Positions 17,087 through 25,765 of a DNA stretch of 55,239 bases are shown one piece after another (the stretch's first letter is position 1; the number at the start of each line of letters is the position of its first letter). Source of the DNA: Paracnuella aquatica (GTDB taxonomy: Bacteria > Bacteroidota > Bacteroidia > Chitinophagales > Chitinophagaceae); the NCBI RefSeq assembly GCF_003332885.2, contig NZ_QOWJ01000020.1:1-55239 (forward strand), read 5' to 3'. A model generated the notes under the pieces. It made no database searches, was not told where the DNA came from, and saw only the letters and a list, made by a program, of their open reading frames with translations. Both the position numbers and the translations under genes were made by a program.

Positions 17087-17428
17087 ATGGCAACAGCAGA
17101 CAACAACCGCGGCCCTAACGAAGACCGCAATACGGCCTCGGGCCGCGGCGAGCAGCATTCGTCCATACCCAACGACCTGCCGGAAAGCGACGACGACCGC
17201 AGGCACCTGCAACCGGAAGAAACGGTGATCAACCTGCCCGATGTGTCGGACATTCCGGGCCAGGAAAACGTGACCGTGCCCCGCATGGAATCGTTTGCAG
17301 ATGTAACGGCTTCATCAGCCGACGAAGAAGGCGAATCGGTTTTTGGCGCGGACGACGACCGCACGGCGCATACCTCAATGGGGCAGGATGAAGATCAGGG
17401 CGACGAAGCCGTTAAAGGAACGCCTTAA
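17087..17428 (+). CDS. Acidic, probably disordered hypothetical protein
   Basis: This is a 113-residue protein very rich in Asp, Glu, Asn and Arg (ADNNRGPNEDRNTASGRGEQ near the start), with few hydrophobic residues and no signal peptide. It is probably intrinsically disordered. It begins 53 bases after hom and is followed by a long hairpin at 17461. An ATG at 17045 is in frame, but it would add a hydrophobic cysteine cluster out of character with the rest. Confidence 0.5.
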   Translation: MATADNNRGPNEDRNTASGRGEQHSSIPNDLPESDDDRRHLQPEETVINLPDVSDIPGQENVTVPRMESFADVTASSADEEGESVFGADDDRTAHTSMGQDEDQGDEAVKGTP

Positions 17429-17460
17429 TGTAATGGCACAAAGGTTCAAAAAGGTCAGGC

Positions 17461-17503
17461 TTGCTGAAAAATTTGCAGCCCGATGCTGCAAATTTTTCAG
17501 CAA
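17461..17503. terminator. Long perfect stem-loop between the acidic protein and Hsp20 genes
   Basis: A 19-bp perfect inverted repeat (17461-17479 / 17485-17503) encloses the loop CCGAT. It contains internal A and T runs but no long T tract after it. It probably ends the upstream transcript, or shields the Hsp20 leader. Confidence 0.6.
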
Positions 17504-17592
17504 AAAGCCACCGGCACACTGCTTGAACAAGTGAACTGGTTTCGGTTCTTTTTAGAATGTTATGGAAACAAGATTTTTAAAACATTTAAAAA

Positions 17593-17598
17593 AGGAGG
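17593..17598 (+). promoter_or_regulatory. Strong Shine-Dalgarno site of the Hsp20 gene
   Basis: AGGAGG lies five bases before the ATG at 17604. Such sites are rare in this window and fix the start, ruling out the ATG at 17562. Confidence 0.75.
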
Positions 17599-17603
17599 AA
17601 ATT

Positions 17604-18053
17604 ATGTCACTCGTAAAAAGAAACGACCGGCTGATGGATATGCCGCTCCTCTTCAACGACCTGTTTACCAAAGACCTTTGGAACTGGGGATTGAGCAACA
17701 ACTCGAACACCAACACCACTATTCCGGCGGTAAACATCAGGGAAACTGCCGAACATTTTGAAGTGGAAGTGGCGGCGCCGGGCATGAAAAAAGAAGACTT
17801 TTCGGTTGAGTTGGATGGAAACACCCTCACCATCCGCAGCGAACGGCAGGAAGAACGGGAACAAAAAGAAGGCGAACGATACAACCGCCGCGAGTTTAGT
17901 TACCAGTCGTTCCAGCGCATGTTTACGCTGCCGAAAGATGTGGTGGACGTGGACCGGATAGCGGCCCGCTACGAAAATGGCCTGCTGCAGCTGGTGATCC
18001 CGAAAAAGGACGAGGCAAAGCAGCGCCCGCCGCGGACCATCCAGATTGCTTAA
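17604..18053 (+). CDS. Hsp20/alpha-crystallin family small heat-shock protein
   Basis: This 149-residue chaperone binds unfolding proteins and keeps them soluble for refolding. The alpha-crystallin domain spans about residues 45-140, with VEVAAPGMKKEDFSVELDGN, RREFSYQSFQRMFTLP and the C-terminal ARYENGLLQLVIPK. The N-terminus MSLVKRNDRLMDMPLLFNDL is typical of Bacteroidota members. It is one of only two genes here with a strong AGGAGG ribosome-binding site, suited to rapid high expression. Confidence 0.93.
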   Translation: MSLVKRNDRLMDMPLLFNDLFTKDLWNWGLSNNSNTNTTIPAVNIRETAEHFEVEVAAPGMKKEDFSVELDGNTLTIRSERQEEREQKEGERYNRREFSYQSFQRMFTLPKDVVDVDRIAARYENGLLQLVIPKKDEAKQRPPRTIQIA

Positions 18054-18104
18054 CACTTATTTAAAAAAGCGCAATGCACCCGCTGCTGCACCCAATTAAA
18101 CGGG

Positions 18105-18133
18105 CCCGCAGCCGCGGGTGTTTTTTATTTTTA
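18105..18133 (+). terminator. Rho-independent terminator of the Hsp20 gene
   Basis: CCCGC / GCGGG stem with loop AGCC, then a T-rich stretch TGTTTTTTATTTTTA. Confidence 0.75.
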
Positions 18134-18212
18134 GTAGCTTGACGGTTCGTAAAAACGGCACCGCCAGCACAGGCACCTTTTTTGCGACCTTAACCGTTCA
18201 ACTTTACCGCGT

Positions 18213-19130
18213 ATGAAACCCACCCTTGCCCACATACTTAATTTTGGCGCTGGCGCCCTGCTTACCTTGTTCCTGGTGGTGCAGTTTGGCTTTAGGGAAG
18301 ACCGCCGCACCGACGAAAAGACCAAAGCGCAAAACGAAGCGAAATGGGCGCCTCCTGCCCTGCCGAAGCAAATGAGTTTTGCCGGCGAGGCCGTGCCCAT
18401 GGAGCGGTGGGATGTGCAGGAGCGGTTCGACCGCGAATTGCTATTTAATTTTTACAGCCCGGCCAATGTGTTGTATTTAAAAAAACTGTCCAACCGGTAT
18501 TTCCCCATTATTTCCGAACGGCTGAAAGCCAATGGCATCCCCGACGATTTTAAATACCTGTGCGTGGCAGAAAGCAACCTGCTGAGCGGTGCCACTTCGA
18601 GGGCCGGAGCCAAAGGGTTTTGGCAGTTTATGGATGCGACGGCACCGGGTTATGGCCTCACCAGCAACACGCAGGTGGATGAACGTTCGGATATCATCAA
18701 ATCGACCGATGCGGCCAGCAAGTATTTGAAAAATGCATATGCCAAATTTGGCAACTGGACGGCCGCTGCGGCATCGTACAACTGCGGTATGGGCGGCTAC
18801 AACGGGCAGGCTACATTCCAGCAAACAATGAACTATTACGACCTGCTGCTGCCGGAGGAAACCAACCGGTATATTTTCCGCATCCTCACGTTTAAGCACT
18901 TGTTGGAAAACGCCGAAACACTGGGCTTTAATGTAGCAGAAGAAGACTTGTACAAAGAAATTCCGTACCGCGAGGTAACGGTAAACGCTTCGATTGCCAA
19001 CCTGGCGCAGTTTGCCATCGACAACGGCACCACGTTTAAAATTTTGCGTAGCATGAACCCTTGGCTGAAAAGCCGTTCGTTAACGGTTAGTGGCGGCAAA
19101 ACTTATGTGCTGCGGCTGCCGGCGGAATGA
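18213..19130 (+). CDS. Lytic transglycosylase, SLT domain
   Basis: This is a 305-residue protein anchored or exported by one N-terminal hydrophobic segment (residues 9-26). The SLT-type domain shows catalytic E120 in CVAESNLLSGATSRAG, followed by GFWQFM (135-140) and AAASYNCGMGGYNG (about 185-198). Such enzymes cleave the glycan strands of peptidoglycan, giving anhydro-muramyl ends. The last 70 residues (ending SGGKTYVLRLP) resemble a degenerate LysM-like segment, as in MltD proteins. It is a single gene between Hsp20 and the hydroxylase. Confidence 0.88.
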   Translation: MKPTLAHILNFGAGALLTLFLVVQFGFREDRRTDEKTKAQNEAKWAPPALPKQMSFAGEAVPMERWDVQERFDRELLFNFYSPANVLYLKKLSNRYFPIISERLKANGIPDDFKYLCVAESNLLSGATSRAGAKGFWQFMDATAPGYGLTSNTQVDERSDIIKSTDAASKYLKNAYAKFGNWTAAAASYNCGMGGYNGQATFQQTMNYYDLLLPEETNRYIFRILTFKHLLENAETLGFNVAEEDLYKEIPYREVTVNASIANLAQFAIDNGTTFKILRSMNPWLKSRSLTVSGGKTYVLRLPAE

Positions 19131-19138
19131 TGGCGGGG

Positions 19139-19169
19139 CGTGAAACGTGAAACGGCAAACGTGAAAAGT
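19139..19169. repeat. Short-word repeat (GTGAAACGTGAAAC type)
   Basis: Three imperfect copies of a GTGAAA-containing word lie directly after the transglycosylase stop codon. The same word appears inverted at 31353-31380. It belongs to the class of degenerate intergenic word repeats described in the findings. Confidence 0.45.
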
Positions 19170-19294
19170 TGATTGTTACATGCAACAGCTTTTTCGACTT
19201 TTGCCTTTTTTACTTTCCACTTCCTTCGAACTTTTTACCCCTATCGGAGTTATTATTTCGGGCCGCCATTAACCATCAACCTTATTTTATTTTC

Positions 19295-20104
19295 ATGGAG
19301 CAACTTCCCGATTTTTCACAGCCTCTTTGGTTTATAGTGGCTACCGTGGTGGTGTTTGCCGTGGTGGTGGGCCGATATTTTTTAATTGCCGGATTGTTTC
19401 ACGTTGTTTTTTACCGCTACAAACCGGGCCGCTGGCAGCACCGAAAGATCAACCACCGCGATTATAAAAAAGGCCAGTTTCGCAAAGAAGTGCAGTGGAG
19501 CATGATCACGGCCGCATTGTTTGCCGTGGCTGGTGCGGGTACCGCAGTATTGTGGCAAAAAGGCTATACGCAGTTGTATGATGACGTGCATGCTTACCCG
19601 CTGTGGTGGCTGCCCGTTAGTTTGATCATTGCTATGCTGCTCCACGAAACGTATTACTATTGGCTGCACCGCTGGATGCACCACCCAAAAATTTTCCGCA
19701 TCGTGCACAAGGTGCACCACGATAGCAATATTACTTCGCCATGGACCGCATTTTCATTTCACCCGCTGGAAGGCTTGCTGCAGGCCCTGTTCCTGCCCGC
19801 ATTGTTGTTGGTTTTGCCCATGCATTTGTATGTGCTCATCATCCAGCTTACGTTGATGACGTTTAGCTCCGTGGTCAATCATTTGGACATTGAAGTGTAC
19901 CCGAAAAATTTTCACCGCCATTTCCTTGGCCGCTGGTTGATTGGTGCCACGCATCACTCGCTGCACCACAAGCAGTTTAAGTACAATTACGGCTTATACT
20001 TTACTTTTTGGGACAAATGGAAAAACACCGAGAGCCCGCTGTACGCGAAACTGTTTGAAGAAAAAACCGGCCCGGCGGCTCCCAAAGCACCGGCCGCAAA
20101 ATAA
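19295..20104 (+). CDS. Sterol desaturase / fatty acid hydroxylase family protein
   Basis: This 269-residue membrane enzyme has four or five hydrophobic segments and the diiron histidine clusters of the family: HETYYYWLHRWMHH (117-130), HKVHH (138-142), NHLDIE (195-200) and HHSLHH (220-225). It should hydroxylate or desaturate a lipid using oxygen; the substrate is unknown. The C-terminal tail is an alanine/proline/lysine stretch. The ATG at 19295 puts the first helix at residue 11, whereas the longer ORF from 19169 adds a doubtful extension. A terminator follows at 20150. Confidence 0.88.
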   Translation: MEQLPDFSQPLWFIVATVVVFAVVVGRYFLIAGLFHVVFYRYKPGRWQHRKINHRDYKKGQFRKEVQWSMITAALFAVAGAGTAVLWQKGYTQLYDDVHAYPLWWLPVSLIIAMLLHETYYYWLHRWMHHPKIFRIVHKVHHDSNITSPWTAFSFHPLEGLLQALFLPALLLVLPMHLYVLIIQLTLMTFSSVVNHLDIEVYPKNFHRHFLGRWLIGATHHSLHHKQFKYNYGLYFTFWDKWKNTESPLYAKLFEEKTGPAAPKAPAAK

Positions 20105-20149
20105 GTGGTGCGCCCTGTAACGTTTGCTGCAGGTGCACCGTTACATTTG

Positions 20150-20178
20150 ATGCCCGCACAATAATGCGGGCATTTTAT
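20150..20178 (+). terminator. Rho-independent terminator after the hydroxylase gene
   Basis: A 9-bp perfect stem ATGCCCGCA / TGCGGGCAT with a 6-base loop, then TTTATT. It ends only about ten bases before the next start codon. Confidence 0.75.
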
Positions 20179-20187
20179 TGCAACCAT

Positions 20188-21258
20188 ATGAAGTTCACAT
20201 TTGCTCCTTTTCTGTTCCTTTTATTTTTTTCCTGTTCCACCGCCCGCCATGCATCCCGCCGGTTTGATGCAACCAAAGATTTCGAAGCCTTTTGGCAAAG
20301 CTTTCAGCAACGCTATGCGCTGTTTGATATAAAAGGCGTGCAATGGGACAGTGCTTACAAACAGTTCCGGCCGGCGGTAACGGCACAAACAAACGTAAGC
20401 GAACTGGTGGAGATACTGGGTAAAATGGTGGCGCCACTCCGCGATAGACACATCACCATTTCAAAAGGGGATGAAGTGCTGTACCGCGGCAGCCGCAATT
20501 CCGCCTTTCGCGAACTGATGCGCGGAAGAGAAGCGCAGTTTTGGAACATGGTGGATCAAAACCTTAATCGGTCCGGCTTTGGCGCCATCAATGGCGTTGG
20601 GCCTAAATACAAAGAAGAGGCGCTTTTTTATACTGGTGCTGCGCCAGATGCGGCGTATATCCGCATTACACGTTGCTTCGGCGCCGTAGCAAGTTTGTAC
20701 AGCGATGAAGCAGAAGCAAAAGACCTGGCTGAAATGTTGCGGCTTTGGGATAGCCTATTGGTGGCCTATGGGCCCAAACAAAAATTGATCATCGACCTGC
20801 GGGGCAACGGCGGCGGGCATGGCGGCCGCGAAATGGCCAGCCGCTTGCTGGCTGCACCAACGGTTACACACAGCATTGCACTCCGCGATTCGGCGGGCGG
20901 CTTTGGGCCCGCGGCGCCACAACTTTTAGCACCACACAGCGGTGTGCGTTTTTTAAAAAATGTGGTTTTAATAACCAGCGACCGCACCGCCAGTTCGGCT
21001 GAAGATTTTGCGCTGTCGCTGGTGCAGCAGCCACATGTACAGCGGGTGGGCATGCCCACTGCCGGCATGTTTTCCGACATGTACAACCTGACGCTGCCCA
21101 GCGGGCTGGAAGTTACGTTTTCCCACCAGCTATACCTTGATACAAACGGGCAGCCGCTGGAAGACAAAGGCGTGCCGGTGCAGGTACAGGTGGCCAACAC
21201 TGCAGCGGATGTTGAAAACGGCACCGATCCGGTTTTGCAAAAAGCACTGGCATTATAA
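20188..21258 (+). CDS. S41 family peptidase, lipoprotein
   Basis: This is a 356-residue protein with a lipoprotein signal (LLFFSC, acylated C16), so it is membrane-anchored and faces the periplasm or surface. The region KLIIDLRGNGGGHGG and the serine segment TASSAEDFAL (about 267-276) match the S41 (C-terminal processing/tricorn-like) peptidase core, followed by VGMPTAGMFSD. No PDZ domain is evident between the helical N-terminal part and the protease domain. It probably degrades or processes exported proteins. The start at 20188 gives a proper lipobox; the ATG at 20164 overlaps the terminator. Confidence 0.85.
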   Translation: MKFTFAPFLFLLFFSCSTARHASRRFDATKDFEAFWQSFQQRYALFDIKGVQWDSAYKQFRPAVTAQTNVSELVEILGKMVAPLRDRHITISKGDEVLYRGSRNSAFRELMRGREAQFWNMVDQNLNRSGFGAINGVGPKYKEEALFYTGAAPDAAYIRITRCFGAVASLYSDEAEAKDLAEMLRLWDSLLVAYGPKQKLIIDLRGNGGGHGGREMASRLLAAPTVTHSIALRDSAGGFGPAAPQLLAPHSGVRFLKNVVLITSDRTASSAEDFALSLVQQPHVQRVGMPTAGMFSDMYNLTLPSGLEVTFSHQLYLDTNGQPLEDKGVPVQVQVANTAADVENGTDPVLQKALAL

Positions 21259-21313
21259 AACATGCGGCAATAAAATATCGCAGCCGTGCATACTTAATTT
21301 AAAAACAAGGGCG

Positions 21314-21342
21314 TTGCGCAAAAACATGTTTGCTTATCTTGG
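21314..21342 (+). promoter_or_regulatory. Bacteroidota-type promoter of the Dabb gene
   Basis: TTG (21314-21316), 18 bases, then TATCTTGG (21335-21342). One mismatch from the -7 consensus, with near-ideal spacing. Confidence 0.5.
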
Positions 21343-21360
21343 CCCTCCAACAACTTCCAT

Positions 21361-21732
21361 ATGAAAATAATATTCACCTTACTGTTTGCATTATTTATGA
21401 CCCAGACCAACGCACAGCAAAACGACAAATTACTGCGCCATGTAGTGCTGTTTAAGTTTAAAGAAACGAGCAGCGCAGCCGATGTAAAAAAAGTGGAAGA
21501 TGCTTTTCGTGCACTGCCTTCCAAGATCAAAGAAGTAAGAGGTTTTGAGTGGGGCACCAACAACAGCCCCGAGGGATTAGCCCAAGGTTTTACGCATTGC
21601 TTTTTTGTAAGTTTTGCTTCGGAAAAAGACCGCGAAGTGTACCTGCCGCATCCGGCGCATGCCGCCTTTGTGGAAGTGCTCAAGCCGCACCTCGATAAAG
21701 TTTTGGTAATCGATTATTGGGCAGGTAAATAA
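21361..21732 (+). CDS. Exported Dabb (stress-responsive alpha/beta barrel) family protein
   Basis: This is a 123-residue protein with a signal peptide (MKIIFTLLFALFMTQTNA, cut before QQ) followed by a single Dabb domain: LLRHVVLFKFKE, VRGFEWGTN and the C-terminal PHPAHAAFVEVLKPHLDKVL. Dabb domains are ferredoxin-like dimers that bind small hydrophobic compounds or act as mild hydrolases/cyclases. The exported form is common in Bacteroidota, with no known role. It has its own promoter. Confidence 0.85.
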   Translation: MKIIFTLLFALFMTQTNAQQNDKLLRHVVLFKFKETSSAADVKKVEDAFRALPSKIKEVRGFEWGTNNSPEGLAQGFTHCFFVSFASEKDREVYLPHPAHAAFVEVLKPHLDKVLVIDYWAGK

Positions 21733-21917
21733 CCTGCCTTTTTTATTTCGTTACGCTGCCGTTTTCAATGGATGATTTTTCTGCACATTGATGTGCAGCC
21801 GTAGCTGGGGTTCACGAAAAAACGGTTCGTGATGAGCCTAGTGCAGAATGAAATGGTGGTATTTCAATATTGATTAAATCGCATTGCTTTAAAAGTAAGC
21901 TCTGCTACGCAGTATCT

Positions 21918-22002
21918 GTCATGCCGAACTTGTTTCGGCATCTCCTTATGCTTTGGTAAACTCCGCGAGGTGTAGGGGATGCCGAAACAAGTTCGGCATG
22001 AC
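21918..22002. repeat. REPIN-like element A
   Basis: Two 25-base arms (21918-21942 and 21978-22002) are perfect reverse complements around a 35-base centre. Each arm is itself a hairpin (ATGCCGAA / TTCGGCAT with a 5-base loop). Total length is 85 bp. The element at 29376-29460 is the same length and carries the same centre in the opposite orientation. Confidence 0.85.
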
Positions 22003-22055
22003 AACCCTAAATTTCAGAAATACAAATTGATAGCGGAATAAAGAAAGCATCACCC

Positions 22056-22649
22056 CTACCGCTCCACCAACCCATTAACCAACGACTTCCATTGCAGCTT
22101 TGAAAAAGCTGTCACGGCACCGGTAGCCACGGCGGTGTTGCGGGCTTTGTCCACTATTTTTTCTGCGCTAAAATTGGGCTTTTCATTGCGGCCATGCACT
22201 TCGGCGCTTACGGTGTTGCCAACCCGCCGCACTATAAAATTGGAAGTAGCTTCATCGGAAAAAAAGTGCGCCACATCTGCATGCTCATTGAGCGGGCTGC
22301 TGGCCGGCCGCACCCTGATAATGGTGCAATCGTCTTCTTTTTCCACCGCCTCCACCCGCACCCAGTCATAGCCGTCGCCAGTTTGCGGGCCGGGGCCGGG
22401 AATGTCTATTTTAAAATAGTCGCCAGGCTGTGGTTCGCGTTCCACTACGGCGCCAGCGCTATCGGTAAGGGCAAACGATGCGCTGCCGGCGCCTGCCCAC
22501 TCCTGCCACCGCCACACCTGCAACAGGCGCTCCTGCACCTGTGTATAAAACTGCTGCGCTGCGGCCTCGGTATCAAACTCCTGTGATGAAACGGTGTCGG
22601 TTTGTACGCCGGAATGGTGTTCCGGGATACGATCATCGGGAAACGCCAT
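22056..22649 (-). CDS. Hypothetical protein, soluble
   Basis: This is a 197-residue protein without signal peptide or membrane helices. The middle holds PQPGDYFKIDIPGPGPQ and a tryptophan-containing strand YDWVRVEAVEK, suggesting a small beta-barrel. The C-terminus is helical (KARNTAVATGAVTAF). The family was not recognised. Coding pattern and length look genuine. It is transcribed in the same direction as the FMN-binding protein gene 98 bases upstream and may share its transcript. Confidence 0.65.
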   Translation of the reverse strand: MAFPDDRIPEHHSGVQTDTVSSQEFDTEAAAQQFYTQVQERLLQVWRWQEWAGAGSASFALTDSAGAVVEREPQPGDYFKIDIPGPGPQTGDGYDWVRVEAVEKEDDCTIIRVRPASSPLNEHADVAHFFSDEATSNFIVRRVGNTVSAEVHGRNEKPNFSAEKIVDKARNTAVATGAVTAFSKLQWKSLVNGLVER

Positions 22650-22747
22650 GGGACAAAGTTTTGGTAAACAACAAAAACGGGTGTGAACCGTGCCCTACCC
22701 GCAACCATCACGTTGCGGCAAAACTACCGTTCACCCCCGCCCTTTTT

Positions 22748-23254
22748 TTATATATCCAGTTTGCCTTCGGCTCCTTTGGCCACTTCTGTTTTGCCGGTAA
22801 CGGCAGCCGTAGCCATTTTCAGAAACTGCATCATTTTGCCGGTTTCCGATTCCCAATAGTATACATCAGTTGGTGTTACTTTCAGCAGCGCAAGGTTGGG
22901 GTCATCCACGCCGCCGGGGAAATATGCTTTTACCACAGGGCTCCATTTTTCCTTGATCAGCCCGCGGTCGGTAGTAACGGTGCCTTTGCCCCACACATCC
23001 ATATAATTGGTTTTGCCGGGGTGTGCAAACGTGAGGTGCACATCGCGGTCGGCTGCTACCTCTTCTACTTTTATCGACCGGATATCGGTATAAAACCAAA
23101 GACTGCCGTCATCGTCCACAGCCACGTTGGCCATGGGGCGGGTATGCTCCTGATCGTCATCGCGGGTGTTGGTAATAAACATACAGATCCGCACATCCTC
23201 CACTATCTTCTTGAATTTCTTCAGGGCTTCTTCGTTTTGTAGGTTCTTCTCCAT
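22748..23254 (-). CDS. Pyridoxamine 5'-phosphate oxidase-like (general stress protein 26 type)
   Basis: This is a 168-residue single-domain split-barrel protein. RPMANVAVDDDGSLWFYTD and the VHLTFAHPGKTNYMDVWG strand match the general stress protein 26 branch of the FMN-binding oxidase-like family, whose members bind flavin or F420-type cofactors. True PNPOx substrate residues could not be confirmed, so it is probably a stress-related flavoprotein rather than the vitamin B6 enzyme. Confidence 0.85.
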   Translation of the reverse strand: MEKNLQNEEALKKFKKIVEDVRICMFITNTRDDDQEHTRPMANVAVDDDGSLWFYTDIRSIKVEEVAADRDVHLTFAHPGKTNYMDVWGKGTVTTDRGLIKEKWSPVVKAYFPGGVDDPNLALLKVTPTDVYYWESETGKMMQFLKMATAAVTGKTEVAKGAEGKLDI

Positions 23255-23377
23255 ATTGATTGTTTTTGCTGCTCCTGTTGGTATAAAACTTATGCCACTT
23301 TGGTGCAGGTGCTGCGTTGCAGCTTTTATTTACCAATGATATTGTAACAAAATACAGCAGTGTCTGTCTGCCATATT

Positions 23378-24433
23378 CTATTGTTGCAAAACAGGACTGC
23401 CGGTACCCACCGCCATTTCTTTATCGCTGATGAGGCCAATTTTACGGGAGTGCAAAATGGCTTCTTCACTGTGTTTGAAAAAGCAATATGGTACGCCTGC
23501 CTGCTCGATCTTGATCAGCACTTCCTGAACTTTTGCGCGGCTTTGCTCAAACACATCGCGGATGTACACCGCCTGTATGCGGCCCGGGAAGTGGCGCACC
23601 AGCGACTCGTAGATATAGGGATCCTGCTGCGATGAATCGCCCAAGAGCACAAAGCGCTGCGAAGGATAGGCCTCCAAAATGCGCACAATACGGGTAAACT
23701 TAGTGTGGTGGTTGTTTTGGCCGGTTTTAAAAATTTGTCCAAACTCCTTGAGCACATTAAGCAGGAACACACCACGGGGTAAGCCATTAACGCCGGTAAA
23801 TTCCAGTATATAATCGTACAGGTTCCACTCCGAACTGCTTACATAAAAAAACGGGTTGGGCGCATCGGGTGTGGTGTTGCCAAGTGCCAGCATCTGGTAA
23901 TGCCGCACCACGCCTTCAAATGGTTTGCGGCTGCGGGCATTTTGGGTAAACAATACTTTTAAGCGGCGGCCCATATGCGCCGAATGCGACACGAGAAACG
24001 TATCGTCGATATCGGAGATAAAACCGTACTGCGTTTGGTGCGGCACATACACCGCCCCCACCGCTTTGTTTTTGGCCACACCCTCGGCGCTGTGCACCGT
24101 TACCTGCACATCGTGCCAGCCGGTACGCAGCGGCGGATCGTCGGTCCACTTAAATGCAAAAAAACCATCCGTATCGGTGTGGCCGCTGTATTTTTTTCCT
24201 TCCCACTCCATTTCCACCAAAGCGCCGGCCACGGGTTTTACAATAAACAGGCGCAACAACGCAATGGCATTGTGTACCACACTTTTGCGGTAGCGGCGTG
24301 GCGGTTTGGGGCCCAGTTTCAGCACATGCCCATAGATCACCATCTGCTCCGTGTGTCCGTAACCGTGGTACACCTTTACCTGCAAACCAAAATGCAGCCC
24401 CAGCCAATGCAGCAACCGGGCACGCATCCGCAT
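23378..24433 (-). CDS. App1-type phosphatidate phosphatase-like protein (DUF2183)
   Basis: This is a protein of about 351 residues. The catalytic haloacid-dehalogenase motif is GFISDIDDTFLVSHS (DxDxT form), with LLGDSSQQDPYIYESLV near the C-terminus. App1 proteins remove phosphate from phosphatidic acid. The start is uncertain: in-frame ATGs lie at 24601, 24466, 24433 and 24427; 24433 gives MRMRARLLHWLGLHFG just before the conserved KVYHGYG strand, and does not overlap the divergent gene. That divergent gene is a lipid kinase family member, so the pair may act in opposite directions on diacylglycerol/phosphatidate. Confidence 0.85.
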   Translation of the reverse strand: MRMRARLLHWLGLHFGLQVKVYHGYGHTEQMVIYGHVLKLGPKPPRRYRKSVVHNAIALLRLFIVKPVAGALVEMEWEGKKYSGHTDTDGFFAFKWTDDPPLRTGWHDVQVTVHSAEGVAKNKAVGAVYVPHQTQYGFISDIDDTFLVSHSAHMGRRLKVLFTQNARSRKPFEGVVRHYQMLALGNTTPDAPNPFFYVSSSEWNLYDYILEFTGVNGLPRGVFLLNVLKEFGQIFKTGQNNHHTKFTRIVRILEAYPSQRFVLLGDSSQQDPYIYESLVRHFPGRIQAVYIRDVFEQSRAKVQEVLIKIEQAGVPYCFFKHSEEAILHSRKIGLISDKEMAVGTGSPVLQQ

Positions 24434-24487
24434 CCCCTTTGGCCTAATGTGGTCATTATTTTGCATAATGGGGTAAACGCAATAAAC

Positions 24488-25384
24488 ATGCAAAAAGAAC
24501 CTGCGCAAAAACTCCTGTTCGTCATCAATCCTGTTTCGGGCGGTAAGGCCAAACAGGATTGGGAGGAGTTTATCCGCAACTATTTCAGGGATCAGCCGCA
24601 CAGCATGGAGTTTTTTTTACTCACCGGCAACAACGACTCCGCTTCTGTAGCGCATTATATACAAACCATTCAACCCGATAAAATTGTGGCGGTGGGCGGC
24701 GATGGCACCGTGAAGCTGGTAGCCGAAATCATCAAAGGCACCGAAATGACGATGGGCATTTTGCCTGCCGGATCGGCCAACGGCATGGCCCGCGAACTGG
24801 GCCTGCCCATTGATAAAGAAGAAGCGCTGAACGTGATCCTCAACGGAGAACGACGGCCCATTGATGCCATTGAAGTAAATGGCGAGGAAATATGCATTCA
24901 CCTGGCCGATATGGGGCTGAATGCCATGCTGGTAAAATATTTCGACGATTCGCCGGGCCGCGGTATGTGGGGCTATGGGCGATCCATTTTCAAAATGCTG
25001 TGGAACAAACGGATCATCAAAGCCACCATACAAACCGACGAAGGCGTGCTGCGCCGAAATGCCTATATGATTGTGCTGGCCAATGCCCGCATGTATGGCA
25101 CCGGAGTGACCATCAACCCGAAAGGCGCAATCGACGACGGGCAATTTGAAATTGTGATTGTGCGGCGCCTCAATTTTTGGGCGGTGCTGAAAGTGCTGAT
25201 GAACCACCGGAATTTTCCGGAAGAGCATGTGGAAATTGTGTCGGCAAAACGACTGCACCTGAAGGCCAAACACCGTGGCTATTTCCAGGTAGACGGCGAG
25301 TACCGCGGCCGGCTCCGCGAGGTGCGTGCCCGCATATTACCGCATTGCTTGTACCTGATGCTCCCTAAAACCAGTGATTTGTGA
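24488..25384 (+). CDS. Diacylglycerol kinase-like lipid kinase (DAGK/YegS family)
   Basis: This is a 298-residue soluble kinase. It begins LLFVINPVSGGK, has the nucleotide motif GGDGT (70-74), and MGILPAGSANGMAREL and DDGQFEIVIVRR as in YegS/DgkB proteins. It should transfer phosphate from ATP to a lipid such as diacylglycerol. Its start at 24488 is 54 bases from the divergent App1 phosphatase start, so the two probably share a control region. The last five residues and the stop codon come from the palindromic repeat that begins at 25369. Confidence 0.9.
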   Translation: MQKEPAQKLLFVINPVSGGKAKQDWEEFIRNYFRDQPHSMEFFLLTGNNDSASVAHYIQTIQPDKIVAVGGDGTVKLVAEIIKGTEMTMGILPAGSANGMARELGLPIDKEEALNVILNGERRPIDAIEVNGEEICIHLADMGLNAMLVKYFDDSPGRGMWGYGRSIFKMLWNKRIIKATIQTDEGVLRRNAYMIVLANARMYGTGVTINPKGAIDDGQFEIVIVRRLNFWAVLKVLMNHRNFPEEHVEIVSAKRLHLKAKHRGYFQVDGEYRGRLREVRARILPHCLYLMLPKTSDL

Positions 25385-25510
25385 GATTGGAAAGGATGGG
25401 TATGATTGGCGTATACGGATGCAAAAATCACTTCTTTAACAACAGCATCAGCTTGCAAATATTTTGAACCCATCTTAAAAATCCTTCCAAATCATACAAA
25501 TCACTGGTTC
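25369..25510. repeat. Large imperfect palindromic repeat overlapping the lipid kinase stop codon
   Basis: The outer ends AACCAGTGATTTGT and ACAAATCACTGGTT are perfect reverse complements. Further inside, TGGAAAGGAT...GGG pairs imperfectly with CCCATC...ATCCTTCCA. The middle is about 65 bases of unpaired sequence. The left end encodes the last residues and stop of the kinase gene. Its form is that of a small non-coding dispersed element. Confidence 0.7.
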
Positions 25511-25565
25511 ATCATTGGTTCCTTTTGGCACGAATATTTTAACCCTACCCCAAAAACCTACAACT

Positions 25566-25763
25566 ATGGACAGATGGGAATTTGAAGGAAAATGGCATGA
25601 GCTGAAAGGCAAAGCCAAACAAGCTCATGGCGACCTCACCGATGACGACCTGCGCTACGAAGAAGGCAAGCAGGAAGAATTATACGGCCGCATCCAGAAC
25701 AAACTGGGTAAAACCCGCGACGACGTTGTTCATTGGCTCCGCAATCTCGGCAGCGATCGCTAG
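25566..25763 (+). CDS. CsbD family protein
   Basis: This is a 65-residue hydrophilic protein: [20 protein letters not shown] then [20 protein letters not shown], the CsbD-like repeat pattern. CsbD is a small general-stress protein of unknown mechanism, often strongly expressed. The ATG at 25566 starts [10 protein letters not shown] as expected for the family; the longer ORF from 25515 is rejected. Confidence 0.9.
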   Translation: MDRWEFEGKWHELKGKAKQAHGDLTDDDLRYEEGKQEELYGRIQNKLGKTRDDVVHWLRNLGSDR

Positions 25764-25765
25764 CG

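Noticed and set aside
22478-23242. 254-residue plus-strand ORF
   Set aside because: Antisense to two minus-strand genes.
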